From Microtetraspora sp. NBRC 16547 (lineage in GTDB: Bacteria; Actinomycetota; Actinomycetes; Streptosporangiales; Streptosporangiaceae): DNA of 64,000 nt. This document shows positions 24,558-33,275 of this stretch, one piece after another (within the stretch, counting starts at the first letter, position 1; each line of letters starts with the position of its first letter). The notes beneath the pieces were generated by a model. That model did no database searches and was not told the origin of the DNA. It saw nothing but the letters and a program-made list of their open reading frames with translations. The stretch covers positions 1 through 64,000 of the forward strand of contig NZ_BSSE01000033.1 of NCBI RefSeq assembly GCF_030268965.1, read 5' to 3'. The position numbers and the translations under genes were made by a program.

Positions 24558-24755
24558 GTGAAGCGTTTCGGCCCGGCACCGATCTCCGTACGGGAGGTCC
24601 GGATCTTCCCGGAACACATCAGGCCGGACGAGCCGCTCGTGCCGCTCGTGCCGGAGTTCCGCGACCACCGGGACGCGCACGGGCCCTGGCGGCTCGGCGC
24701 CTGGCCGGATGACCTGGGCAGACACTACCCTCTGCTACCCTATGATGCTAATTGA
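24558..24755 (+). CDS. Short hypothetical ORF or gene remnant (65 aa)
   Basis: From the GTG at 24558 it reads VKRFGPAPISVREVRIFPEH, then LVPLVPEFRDHRDAHGPWRL and ends at TAA 24753-24755 (HYPLLPYDAN). The composition is protein-like but no family is known. It starts 25 bp inside the outer attachment scar and ends just before the monooxygenase, so it may be a truncated cargo gene. Confidence 0.35.
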   Translation: MKRFGPAPISVREVRIFPEHIRPDEPLVPLVPEFRDHRDAHGPWRLGAWPDDLGRHYPLLPYDAN

Positions 24756-24782
24756 TTACTCTAAGTAACAACGGGGGCTATT

Positions 24783-26051
24783 GTGAAGATCGCCTGCGTC
24801 GGCGGCGGACCAGCCAGCCTGTACTTCTCGATCCTGATGAAACGGGTGGACCCATCCCACGACATCACCGTCCACGAGCGGAACCCAGCCGGTTCGACAT
24901 ACGGCTGGGGCGTGACCTACTGGGACGAACTACTCAACTACCTCCACGGCGCCGACCCCGAATCCGCACGCACCATCGAGGAGAACTCAGTCCGCTGGAA
25001 CAGATGGGAGATGCACGTCCACGACCGCGCCACGGTGGCGACGGTGACAGGGGAAGACTGGGGCGAAGGCTTCGGCATCGGCCGGCAGCAACTGCTCGAC
25101 ATCCTCACCGAACGCGCCCGCTCCCTCGGCGTGCACATCGAGTTCGAACACGAGATCACCGACAGGGACGAACTCGCCGACGCCGACCTCGTCGTCGCCG
25201 GCGACGGCGTCAACAGCCTGCTGCGCAAACGCCACACCGATCACTTCGGCTCCGAGATCACGGTCGGACGCAACGTCTACGCCTGGCTCGGCACCACCAA
25301 GGTCTTCCGCTCCTTCACCTTCACCTTCGTGGAGACCGCGCACGGCTGGATCTGGTGCTACGGCTACGGATTCAGCAAGGACCACAGCACCTGCGTCATC
25401 GAATGCTCCCCCACCACCTGGAAAGGACTCGGACTCCACCAGGCGAACGAAGCCGACAGCCTGGCCCTCCTGGAGAAACTCTTCGCCGACACCCTGGACG
25501 GACACCCACTGATCGCCCAGGCGCGCACCGAAGACGGCACACACTGGCTGAACTTCCGCACTTTGACCAACCGGACGTGGTACCACGACAACCTCGTCCT
25601 GCTCGGAGACGCCGCGCACACCACCCACTACTCCATCGGCGCCGGCACCGCCCTCGCACTGGAAGACACCGCCTACCTGGTCAACGCACTACACGGGGAG
25701 ACACAACTCCAGACCGCCCTCGCCCGCTACGACCGGGAACGCCAAGCCGCGATCCGCCTCTCCCTGAGAGCCGCCCGCTACAGCGCCCGATGGTACGAGA
25801 ACCTCCCGCGCTACGTCGGCCTTCCACCGGAGCAACTGTTCGAACTGCTCGGCCAGCGGCGCTCCCCGCTCCTCCCGCACATCCCACCACGGCTGTACTA
25901 CCGGCTCGGCCAGGCGGCCGACCAGTTGTACTACCGGCTCGGCCAGGCGGCCGATCAGTTCAGGTCGCTACGCAACCGCGGACGCCGGCCCGACCCCGGA
26001 CCACACGAACCACACACGCCGGAACAACCGGACGAGATGATCCCGCGCTGA
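24783..26051 (+). CDS. FAD-dependent aromatic monooxygenase
   Basis: The protein has 422 residues. MKIACVGGGPASLYFSILMK is the FAD Rossmann motif (GxGxxS type). DGVNSLLRK follows DLVVAGDG (the DG motif), and GDAAHTTHYSIGAGTALALE is the second FAD motif. The N-terminus, YGWGVTYWDE, is close to salicylyl-CoA 5-hydroxylase and anthraniloyl-CoA monooxygenase rather than to phenol hydroxylases. It is the main gene of the small segment between two tRNA-Ala scars, so it is mobile cargo. The C-terminal ~60 residues are Pro/Arg-rich after a duplicated 11-residue unit. Confidence 0.82.
   Translation: MKIACVGGGPASLYFSILMKRVDPSHDITVHERNPAGSTYGWGVTYWDELLNYLHGADPESARTIEENSVRWNRWEMHVHDRATVATVTGEDWGEGFGIGRQQLLDILTERARSLGVHIEFEHEITDRDELADADLVVAGDGVNSLLRKRHTDHFGSEITVGRNVYAWLGTTKVFRSFTFTFVETAHGWIWCYGYGFSKDHSTCVIECSPTTWKGLGLHQANEADSLALLEKLFADTLDGHPLIAQARTEDGTHWLNFRTLTNRTWYHDNLVLLGDAAHTTHYSIGAGTALALEDTAYLVNALHGETQLQTALARYDRERQAAIRLSLRAARYSARWYENLPRYVGLPPEQLFELLGQRRSPLLPHIPPRLYYRLGQAADQLYYRLGQAADQFRSLRNRGRRPDPGPHEPHTPEQPDEMIPR
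25893..25958 (+). repeat. 33-bp tandem duplication in the monooxygenase
   Basis: LYYRLGQAADQ is encoded twice in a row with two base changes between units. It lies after the FAD domains, so it may not harm activity. Confidence 0.8.
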
Positions 26052-26128
26052 CCCGCCCCGGGACGAAAACGCGACCACCGGCGCCGCCGCACCACGTACG
26101 CCGAGGCGGAGGGGGGCGGTGCACGGGA

Positions 26129-26218
26129 GTGAAGGTCACGGAGACGGTGTATCGCAAGCAGCTGCGGCCGATGCTCCTGGAAGGTGCCGAAGCGATGGAC
26201 GGCATCTTCAAGCCGTAG
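26129..26218 (+). pseudogene. Tyrosine integrase, last 29 codons
   Basis: The frame VKVTETVYRKQLRPMLLEGA, then EAMDGIFKP and TAG is the extreme C-terminus of an actinomycete tyrosine recombinase. It includes the nucleophile region (TETVYRKQ). The same sequence ends the larger fragment at 27330-27623. All upstream parts are missing. It lies 55 bp from a tRNA-Ala 3' copy, the normal int-att spacing. Confidence 0.8.
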
Positions 26219-26235
26219 TCACTCAGAAGATGAAA

Positions 26236-26266
26236 GAGGCCGGTCCCGCTGGGCGGAACCGGCCTC
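26236..26266. terminator. Hairpin copied with the attachment site
   Basis: GAGGCCGGTCCCGC pairs with GCGGAACCGGCCTC around a TGG loop. The same hairpin follows the intact tRNA-Ala at 40515-40543, so this is a duplicated tRNA terminator. Confidence 0.65.
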
Positions 26267-26272
26267 TGACAT

Positions 26273-26312
26273 TGGTGGAGCTATGGGGATTTGAACCCCA
26301 GACCCCTTCGAT
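26273..26312 (-). repeat. tRNA-Ala 3'-half copy, middle attachment scar
   Basis: The 40 bases match the intact tRNA-Ala (CGC) from CCA back through the T-arm to the anticodon stem (ATCGAAGGGGTCTGGGG). Past the anticodon loop the match ends (GGGTTCGCA instead of the continuing stem), so it cannot be a tRNA. The breakpoint at the anticodon loop is typical of integrases that recombine in tRNA 3' halves. Confidence 0.8.
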
Positions 26313-26489
26313 TGCGAACCCTGGGTACCGGTGCTGGGGCAGGTCGACGTATGCCAACCAGTGCCGTCCCGTACAGGGTGGATGCCTTCCTGTGGGCCGC
26401 GTAGCCGTCCCGTGGCAGCAGGTTCGCTGACTTCTCGCTGATTCGCGCACGGATGCTTGAGGGGATTGCGCGCCGCGGCTACATCCCCG

Positions 26490-27050
26490 CTAGTCCCCGG
26501 CCATCACGGTAAAGGTGAACCCGGCGCTCGTCGGACGGCGCAGCGGAATGTCGCACTTGATCCGGCGCAGCACCTCGTTCCTGCTGAGGCCGAGCCCCTG
26601 CGCGATGAGCCGCTCCGGGCGCACCGGCACCGGATCCTCGAAGACGACCTCCACCTGGACCGGCCACGCCTCGTCGAGCCATGCCGACGGGGTGTCCAGC
26701 CGCCCGGCCCCCGTCCAGTCCAGGGTGAAGCGGTTGCGCCGGGCGAGCAGCGGATCCAACAGCCTGGACGCCACCAGCTCCGGATCGTTGACGCGGTAGC
26801 CGTCGAGCTCGGCCGGATCGAAGGATCTGACCGGCGCTCGCTCGTGCACGGTGAGCTTGCTCGTCCGATCGCAGGACACGCAGCGGACCAGCAGCCACAC
26901 GTCCAGCAGCTTGCCGTTGGCGTTGACGCGGAACCTGCCCTCGCCGGTGGTGGCCGACTCCGACCGGCAGTCCACGCACCGCAACGACAGCAGAGGCAGC
27001 CTGGTCCGACGAACGACCCAGGGCAGCACAGTATGAGGTTGTGAAGACAT
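26490..27050 (-). CDS. DUF1062 zinc-ribbon protein
   Basis: The protein has 186 residues from the ATG at 27050. Two Cys pairs (LRCVDCRSES and VRCVSCDRTS) frame a presumed zinc ribbon. The rest has the DUF1062 pattern: GKLLDVWLLVRC, SKLTVHERAPVRSFDP, RLLDPLLARRNRFTLDW, and a C-terminal LSRNEVLRRIKCDIPL helix-turn-helix-like part. Function unknown; it may bind nucleic acid. It lies just inside the large tRNA-Ala island. Confidence 0.8.
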   Translation of the reverse strand: MSSQPHTVLPWVVRRTRLPLLSLRCVDCRSESATTGEGRFRVNANGKLLDVWLLVRCVSCDRTSKLTVHERAPVRSFDPAELDGYRVNDPELVASRLLDPLLARRNRFTLDWTGAGRLDTPSAWLDEAWPVQVEVVFEDPVPVRPERLIAQGLGLSRNEVLRRIKCDIPLRRPTSAGFTFTVMAGD

Positions 27051-27053
27051 GAT

Positions 27054-27186
27054 CTCTCTAGACCTGACACGAGGCCGATTACGCGCGACCTCAAACGCTG
27101 TATGACCGGGTGCACAAGGGCAGCCCGGCAGAACCGACGGGAGGGTCGGCTACAGGTGAGCGGAAGAAGGTGTCAGGTCTAAAGAG
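27054..27186. repeat. 133-bp element with 17-bp inverted ends
   Basis: CTCTCTAGACCTGACAC (27054-27070) and GTGTCAGGTCTAAAGAG (27170-27186) are inverted copies with one mismatch. The interior (GCACAAGGGCAGCCCGGC and an internal GACGG-hairpin) has no ORF. It lies directly before the DUF1062 start codon and so holds its promoter. It is either a MITE or an operator pair. Confidence 0.5.
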
Positions 27187-27329
27187 CAGGCGGGGTCACG
27201 CGGTTTTTTCCTCTGTCCTCACTGCGACGGGGCCACAGGCAACCTACGGGAACGCGGAAGGAAGGCTCAAACGGTTTTCCGGCGGCGGTGGTCCCTGTCG
27301 CTTGAGCTCACCCCCGCAAGTCCGCAACC

Positions 27330-27623
27330 GGATGGCCCGAGCACGCCGGCGCCCGCAGGCAGGATCACGACCTCGTCTTCGCATCAACGGTCGGCACCGA
27401 GCTCGACTCCCACAACGTACGGCGAGCCTTCCGTAAGGTCCTCAAGAAGGCGGGGCTGAGCGAGAAGGAGTGGACGCCCCGTGAGATGCGGCACAGCTTC
27501 GTCTCACTGCTGTCGGACGGTGGTGTCCCCATCGAGAACATCTCGCGCCTGGTCGGCCGCAGCAACACGAAGGTGACCGAGACCGTCTACCGCAAGCAGC
27601 TCCGCCCGATGCTCCTCGAAGGT
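27330..27623 (+). pseudogene. Tyrosine integrase C-terminal part, cut at codon LLEG
   Basis: The frame reads DHDLVFASTVGTELDSHNVR, then KAGLSEKEWTPREMRHSFVS (catalytic R-H pair in EMRHSF), SRLVGRSNTKVTETVYRKQL and RPMLLEG. At 27624 it breaks into cargo DNA. The missing end (GDAEAMDEIFKEP and stop) is found at 40443-40484. The N-terminal half is also absent, so the gene was already incomplete on its left. Confidence 0.82.
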
Positions 27624-27644
27624 CGTCCTCGGCGGCGCGGTAGT

Positions 27645-28364
27645 TCACGGCCGGGGACGTGGCGCGCGCGCCAGGCCGGTCTGGTAGGCGAGCACGACGA
27701 GCTGCGCGCGGTCGCGTGCGCCAAGCTTGGTCATGGCGTGGTTGGCGTGGGTCTTGACGGTGAGCGGGCTGAGCGTGAGCTGGCGGGCGATGTCCGTGTT
27801 GGACATCCCGTCGGCGACCAGGGCTACCACCTCGCGCTCGCGGTCGGTGAGGGTGGCAAGCAACGGCGAAGGGCGGACCGGCTCTCTGTCGTGCAGCGTG
27901 AGGAACCTGGCGATGAGGCCCCGGGTGGCGGACGGCGAAAGCAGCTTGTCGCCGCGGGCGACCGTGCGGATCGCGTCGATCAGGGCGTCCGGGCGCGCGC
28001 CCTTGCCAAGAAACCCGCTGGCCCCCGACCGCAGCGCCTCGAAGACGTACTCGTCGATCTCGAACGTCGTCAGGATCAGCACCCGTACCCCAGCGAGGCT
28101 GTCGTCAGCGGCGATCCGCCGGGTAGCGGCCAGCCCGTCAAGGCCCGGCATCTGGATGTCCATCAAGACGACGTCGGCACGTGCCTCGCGGGCGACCCGG
28201 ACCGCGTCGTGGCCGGTGGCCGCTTCGCCCACCACCGTCAGCCCTGGCGCACGGTCGATCACCAGCCGCAGGCCCGCGCGGATAAGTTCCTGGTCGTCGG
28301 CGAGGACCACTCGGGTCGGCGCCGTGGCGGCGGACGCCGGCGAGGCGGGCGCGGTCCCAGTCAC
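27645..28364 (-). CDS. NarL-type response regulator of the island
   Basis: The protein has 239 residues from the GTG at 28364, which overlaps the kinase stop (GTGA). The receiver domain has VVLADDQELIRAG, phosphoacceptor Asp in VVLMDIQMPG, ILTTF and GFLGKGA. The LuxR-type domain has LTDREREVVALVADGMSNTD and SPLTVKTHANHAMTKLGARD. It ends 21 bp from the break in the integrase, so it is the first gene of the cargo. The island's ABC/ECF operon, divergent across the kinase, is a likely target. Confidence 0.9.
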   Translation of the reverse strand: MTGTAPASPASAATAPTRVVLADDQELIRAGLRLVIDRAPGLTVVGEAATGHDAVRVAREARADVVLMDIQMPGLDGLAATRRIAADDSLAGVRVLILTTFEIDEYVFEALRSGASGFLGKGARPDALIDAIRTVARGDKLLSPSATRGLIARFLTLHDREPVRPSPLLATLTDREREVVALVADGMSNTDIARQLTLSPLTVKTHANHAMTKLGARDRAQLVVLAYQTGLARAPRPRP

Positions 28365-29563
28365 GAGCCCTCGATCCCGGCCGCGCGCAGCGGAAGCTCG
28401 GCGAAGACGCGGTAGCCTCCCTCGAGCCTCGGCCCTGCCGACAGCCGTCCGCCCAGGGCGCCCACCCGCTCTCGCATGCCCACGATGCCGTGCCCTTCGG
28501 GCATGCGCCGGCCGCCCTGGGTGACCGCCTTGCCCTCGTCCTCGACTGCCAGCCTGAGCGCCCCAGGCGCGTACCCGAGCCGCACCACCGCAGTATCGCA
28601 GTCCGCGTGCTTGCGGGTGTTGGTCAGCGACTCCTGTATGACCCGGTAGGCGGTCAGCTCCACCGCCTCGGGTAACGGCCTGGCCTGGCCGGTCACCTCG
28701 CGGGTGACCCGCAGGCCCGCGCCGGCGAATGAGCAGATCAGCTCCTCGAGCTGGTCAAGTCCCTGCACCGGCTCCGCCGGCTCCAGGCCGGGCTCGCGCA
28801 GCAGCCCGACGGTCAGCCGCAGGTCCTCGAGGGCTTCTTCGCTGGCCCGCTGGATGTGCGCGACCGACTCCCTGGCCTGCGACCGGTCCTCGTCGTCGAG
28901 CAGGCAGGCCAGCGCGCCGGCCTGCACGTTGATCAGGGCGACATGATGCCCGACGGCGTCGTGCAGTTCCCGGGCGATCCGCAGCCGTTCCTCGGCAACG
29001 CGGCGCTTCGCCTCGTCCTCCCTGGCCTGCTCGGCGCGCCTGGCGCGCTCGTCGGCTTCGGCAACGTAGGCATGGTGGCTACGGGCGGCGAAGCCGGTGG
29101 TCACCGCCAGGGACGCCCACAGCAGCACGACGAAGCCCGTGATGCCGGGATGGGTGATCAGCGAGGCGGTGACCAGGACCACCTTGACGGCGACGCCGAC
29201 CGCGAGCGTCCGCACCTGACCGGAACCCAGCGCAATCGAGTACAGCGCGTAGAAGACCGCTGGCAAGGTCAGCGGGTAGGCCATACCGTCCGCCATCAGC
29301 ACAACCGACCCGATGACGGCGACCGCCACGATGGCGATCGGGAACCGCCGGCACGCCACCAAGACCGCGTAGACCACGACGGACACCGCCCAGTTGAGCG
29401 GCTGGTGAGAACTCAGCGCATGCCGGACGTCGGCGGGGATCGTCACCACCGCGAACAGCACCATCGACATGATCGCCGAAAACAGGAGCAGCTGCTGCCT
29501 GGACATCAGCCTGCTCCACACACTCGCCCACATACCAGGACTGTAAGCAATCGCCCTCGCCAT
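28361..29563 (-). CDS. Sensor histidine kinase of the island (HisKA_3 type)
   Basis: Starts at 29563 (MARAIAYSPG) or 29533 (MWASVW) are possible; neither has a strong ribosome site. About six membrane helices are followed by a coiled region (EADERARRAEQAREDEAKRR), the H-box RIARELHDAVGHHVALINVQ and an HATPase domain (VIQESLTNTRKHA, VEDEGK, GHGIVGMRERVGALGG). It pairs with the NarL-type regulator by a 4-bp overlap. It is transcribed away from the ABC/ECF operon. Confidence 0.88.
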   Translation of the reverse strand: MARAIAYSPGMWASVWSRLMSRQQLLLFSAIMSMVLFAVVTIPADVRHALSSHQPLNWAVSVVVYAVLVACRRFPIAIVAVAVIGSVVLMADGMAYPLTLPAVFYALYSIALGSGQVRTLAVGVAVKVVLVTASLITHPGITGFVVLLWASLAVTTGFAARSHHAYVAEADERARRAEQAREDEAKRRVAEERLRIARELHDAVGHHVALINVQAGALACLLDDEDRSQARESVAHIQRASEEALEDLRLTVGLLREPGLEPAEPVQGLDQLEELICSFAGAGLRVTREVTGQARPLPEAVELTAYRVIQESLTNTRKHADCDTAVVRLGYAPGALRLAVEDEGKAVTQGGRRMPEGHGIVGMRERVGALGGRLSAGPRLEGGYRVFAELPLRAAGIEGS

Positions 29564-29718
29564 CCGCGACTGAACTACTGCCGATGCAGTAGGCGAAGCC
29601 GAAGGCCGCACCGGATGGCGCGGTAACGCCCTGCGTAGTCGCTGCGGCTGGCCGACGACCAGGGCGGCTGAGACCCCGACGATGGGGAGCCGAACCGAAA
29701 GGAACGGGTGGGAGGGCA

Positions 29719-31557
29719 ATGAACGCGATCGACTCTGCGGAGGCGGGCCAGCGGTACAAGCCGTTAGCGGATGCCGATTCCGCATCGGAGCAGAGCATGG
29801 CGAAACTGCTGCGCCCTCATGTCTGGAGCTTCGCCGCGGTTGTGGTCCTGCAGGTGATCGGCGCCATCGCGGGTCTGGCGCCGCTGCTGGCGGTCGTCGA
29901 ATTGGGTCGAAGCCTGTTGTCGCCCGGCCCGATCGATCACGGCCATGTCTGGACCGTGGTCATCGCGGGTGCGGTCGGCTTATTCATCCGGCTGGTGTTC
30001 ACGGGCGCTTCGTACGGAACCGGGCATGTTCTCGACGGCCAGGTGCAGCTGACGTTCCACCGGCAACTGGCCGCGCGGCTGGGGCGCGTGCCGATCGGCT
30101 GGTTCTCCCGGCGCAGGACCGGCGAGCTGGCGAAGGTGGTCGGGGAGGACGTGAGTGCCGTGCACCCGTTCATCGCCCACGCCCCCGGCGAATTGGTCGC
30201 CGCGTTCGTGGTGCCGCTGGTGTCGCTGATCTACTTGCTCACCATCGACTGGCGGCTCACGCTGATCACGCTGATCCCGGTGGTGATGGCCATAGCGCTG
30301 GTCCCGCTGCTGATGCTCCCTGCCCGGACGCGCGAGCAGGAGGAGTTCGACGCGGCGATGGGGCGGATCGCCAGCTCCGTCGTCGAGTTCGTGCAAGGGA
30401 TCTCGGTGGTCAAGGCGTTCGGCGGAGGCGAGCGCGCCCACCGCAAATTCCTCACGGCCGTGGACGATTTCGTCAGCACCTTCTTCCGGTGGGTGCGCGG
30501 CATGTCCCTCGTTGCCGCGGGGATGCAGCTGGCGCTGTCGCCGCCGTTCGTGCTGCTGGTCGTGCTGATCGGCGGCACGGCTCTGATCACGTCCGGCAGT
30601 CTGGCCCCGGCCGACCTGCTGCCCTTCCTGCTGCTCGGTCTGGGGCTGACCGCTCCGGTGGCGGCACTCGGCCACGGCTTCGACGACATGCAGGCCGCCG
30701 GCCGCGCGGTTGGCCGGATCAAGGAAGTGCTCGAGGCACGGTCGCTGCCGGAGCCCGCGCAGCCGGTCGCGCCGCAGGGGCACCGGGTCGAGCTGCGTGA
30801 CGTTCGATTCGGTTACGAGGACGATCGCGAGGTGCTGCGGGGGATCGACCTGGTGCTCGAGCCCGGGACGGTCACCGCGGTCGTCGGGCCGTCCGGCAGC
30901 GGGAAGTCCACGCTGGTCCAGCTGCTGCCGCGCTTCTTCGATCCGACCCACGGCTCGGTTACCCTGGGCGGCGTCGATCTGCGCGAGATCGGCAGCCGGC
31001 AGCTGTACCGGCTGGTCTCCTTCGTCTTTCAGGACGTTCGCCTGCTGCGCGCGTCGGTCGCGGACAACATCGCGCTGGCGGTGCCGCACGCCGACCGCGA
31101 GGACGTGATCCGCGCCGCCCGGCTGGCGAACATTCACGACCGGATCCTCGAGCTGCCTCGCGGATACGACACGGTGATCGGCGAGGAGGCCAAACTGTCG
31201 GGCGGCGAGGCACAGCGGATCTCGCTCGCACGCGCGCTGCTCGCCGACGCGCCCGTTCTGGTGCTCGACGAGGCGACCGCCTTCGCCGACCCGCAGACCG
31301 AACAGGCGGTGCGCCATGCCTTGGCGACGCTGGCGGGCGATCGGACGATTCTGGTCATCGCCCACCGTCTGGAGACGGTCGCCGACGCCGACACCGTCGT
31401 GGTTCTGGAGGACGGCCAGATCGTCGAACGCGGCAGGCCCGCCGAGCTGCTGGCACAGGACGGAAAGTTCGCCGCGTTCTGGCAATCCCACCGATCGGCG
31501 ATCGCCGACGAGATCGAAACCCGCGGTGGCGTACTGCAAGGAGACGAGTCTCGATGA
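29719..31557 (+). CDS. Exporter-fold ABC half-transporter, first subunit
   Basis: The protein has 612 residues: six membrane helices (to ~335), then the ATPase with Walker [10 protein letters not shown] (~res 391), Q-loop FVFQDVRLL, signature LSGGEAQRISLARALL (~492), Walker B VLVLDEATAFAD and H-loop VIAHRLETV. The type is that of IrtA/IrtB and YbtP/YbtQ, which have an exporter fold yet import siderophores. There is no extra siderophore-reductase domain. It is followed by its partner with a 4-bp overlap, so the two should form a heterodimer. Confidence 0.88.
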   Translation: MNAIDSAEAGQRYKPLADADSASEQSMAKLLRPHVWSFAAVVVLQVIGAIAGLAPLLAVVELGRSLLSPGPIDHGHVWTVVIAGAVGLFIRLVFTGASYGTGHVLDGQVQLTFHRQLAARLGRVPIGWFSRRRTGELAKVVGEDVSAVHPFIAHAPGELVAAFVVPLVSLIYLLTIDWRLTLITLIPVVMAIALVPLLMLPARTREQEEFDAAMGRIASSVVEFVQGISVVKAFGGGERAHRKFLTAVDDFVSTFFRWVRGMSLVAAGMQLALSPPFVLLVVLIGGTALITSGSLAPADLLPFLLLGLGLTAPVAALGHGFDDMQAAGRAVGRIKEVLEARSLPEPAQPVAPQGHRVELRDVRFGYEDDREVLRGIDLVLEPGTVTAVVGPSGSGKSTLVQLLPRFFDPTHGSVTLGGVDLREIGSRQLYRLVSFVFQDVRLLRASVADNIALAVPHADREDVIRAARLANIHDRILELPRGYDTVIGEEAKLSGGEAQRISLARALLADAPVLVLDEATAFADPQTEQAVRHALATLAGDRTILVIAHRLETVADADTVVVLEDGQIVERGRPAELLAQDGKFAAFWQSHRSAIADEIETRGGVLQGDESR

Positions 31558-33269
31558 TCCGAATGCTGCTGCGCGTACTGGGATACGAGTACGCCCAGGC
31601 GATGCGTCGCACCGTGGCCATGATGACGGTAACCGCGATAGCCGAGGGTTTGTCCTACGCGCTGCTGGTTCCGGTGCTGCAGGCGCTGCTCGGGGGCAAG
31701 CCCGGCGATGCCGGGCCGTGGCTGATCGCGTTCGGGGCCGCGGTCGCGGTCTACGCCGTGCTGCGCTATCGCAGTGACCTGTCGGGCATGCGCGTCGGGA
31801 CCATGATGTTGCGTGGCATGTACTACCGGCTCGGCGAGCATCTGGCCCGGCTGCCCATCGGCTGGTACAACGCCGGGCGGGTCGGCGAGGTGTCCGTCAT
31901 GGCCAGCCGCGGCCTCCTGCAGGCGATGGGCGTGGCGGCGCATCTGCTGGCACCGTTCATCTCCGCCCTGGTCACCCCCCTGACGATCGTCGTCGTGATG
32001 ATCGCCTTCAACTGGCAGCTGGGGCTGGCCGCGTTGATCGCCGCGCCCATCGTGGCGGCGATCCAGGCCTGGACGGCCCGCTCGATGGCCGCCATCGATG
32101 CCGAGCGCCACGAACGCGACAAGGAGGCCACCGGGCGAGTCATCGAATTCCTCCAGGCACAGCCGGTGCTGCGCGCCGGCGGCCGGACCGGCGAGCGCTT
32201 CAAGCTGCTCGACGACTCGCTGCAGGAGGTCCAGCGCGCGTCCCGCCGTACCGTGCTGGGGACGCTGCCCGGCACCGTGGGCCTGACGCTCACGGTGCAG
32301 GCGATCTTCACCGTGCTGCTGGTCCTGGGCACCTACCTCGCGCTCGGCGGGAACATCGGCGCGGCAGAGGTCCTGACGATCCTGGTGCTGGGCGCTCGCT
32401 GCGTTGATCCGCTGCTGTCGCTGGCGGACATCGGCGGCAAGCTCCGCGGCGCACGGGCCGAGCTGGCCAGGCTCGACACGGTCCTGAGCACCGAGCCGCT
32501 GCCGGAAGCCCACGAGCCGATCCAGCCCGAACGCCATGACCTCGAATTCCAGTCGGTGACCTTCCGGCACGGCGACCGCACGGTGATCGACGACCTGTCG
32601 TTGTCCGTGCCACAGGGACAGCGGCTCGCCGTCGTCGGACCGTCGGGTGCCGGCAAGAGCACGTTGCTGCAGCTGCTCGCCCGGTTCTACGACCTGGACC
32701 AGGGCGCGGTGCGCGTGGGTGGTGTGGACGTGCGCTCGATCGGCACCGAGGAGTTGATGGCGAAGATCGCCATCGTCTTCCAGGACGTCTATCTCTTCGA
32801 CGGCACGATCGAGGAGAACGTCCGTCTCGGCCGTCCCGACGCCAGCGAAGCCGAGGTGCGGGCGGCCGCGACCGCGGCGCGGGTGGACGAGGTGATCGCG
32901 CGGCTGCCCGGCGGATGGGAGACGAACGTCGGCGAGGGCGGCGCGCTGCTGTCGGGCGGTGAGCGCCAGCGCGTCTCGATCGCGCGGGCGCTGCTGAAGA
33001 ACGCGCCCATCGTGCTGCTGGACGAGGTGACCTCCGCGCTGGACCCGGTGAACGAGGCGGCCGTCCACGAGGGCATCGAGCGCCTGATGGCAGGCCGGAT
33101 GGTGGTGATGGCGGCGCATCGGCTGCGGACCGTCCAACGCGCCGACCACATCGTGTTCATGGACGGCGGCCGGATCGTGGAGGAAGGCACCCACGACGAG
33201 CTGCTGCGCCGCGGCGGCCGCTACGCCGACTTCTGGAACATCTCCATGGCACCGGTAGCGAGTGAATGA
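31554..33269 (+). CDS. Exporter-fold ABC half-transporter, second subunit
   Basis: The protein has 571 residues and begins MIRMLLRVLGYEYAQAMRRT. Six membrane helices are followed by Walker A GPSGAGKST (~res 361), Q-loop IVFQDVYLF, signature LLSGGERQRVSIARALL, Walker B IVLLDEVTSALD and H-loop MAAHRLRTV. It overlaps the first subunit by 4 bp (ATGA). The pair resembles the IrtAB/YbtPQ and mycobacterial MptAB type. The likely role is uptake or export of a siderophore or similar small molecule. Confidence 0.88.
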   Translation: MIRMLLRVLGYEYAQAMRRTVAMMTVTAIAEGLSYALLVPVLQALLGGKPGDAGPWLIAFGAAVAVYAVLRYRSDLSGMRVGTMMLRGMYYRLGEHLARLPIGWYNAGRVGEVSVMASRGLLQAMGVAAHLLAPFISALVTPLTIVVVMIAFNWQLGLAALIAAPIVAAIQAWTARSMAAIDAERHERDKEATGRVIEFLQAQPVLRAGGRTGERFKLLDDSLQEVQRASRRTVLGTLPGTVGLTLTVQAIFTVLLVLGTYLALGGNIGAAEVLTILVLGARCVDPLLSLADIGGKLRGARAELARLDTVLSTEPLPEAHEPIQPERHDLEFQSVTFRHGDRTVIDDLSLSVPQGQRLAVVGPSGAGKSTLLQLLARFYDLDQGAVRVGGVDVRSIGTEELMAKIAIVFQDVYLFDGTIEENVRLGRPDASEAEVRAAATAARVDEVIARLPGGWETNVGEGGALLSGGERQRVSIARALLKNAPIVLLDEVTSALDPVNEAAVHEGIERLMAGRMVVMAAHRLRTVQRADHIVFMDGGRIVEEGTHDELLRRGGRYADFWNISMAPVASE

Positions 33270-33275
33270 GTCGGT

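Noticed and set aside
26273-26340. A possible second tRNA-Ala
   Set aside because: Only the 3' half is present; beyond the anticodon loop the sequence cannot form the anticodon stem, D-arm or 5' acceptor.
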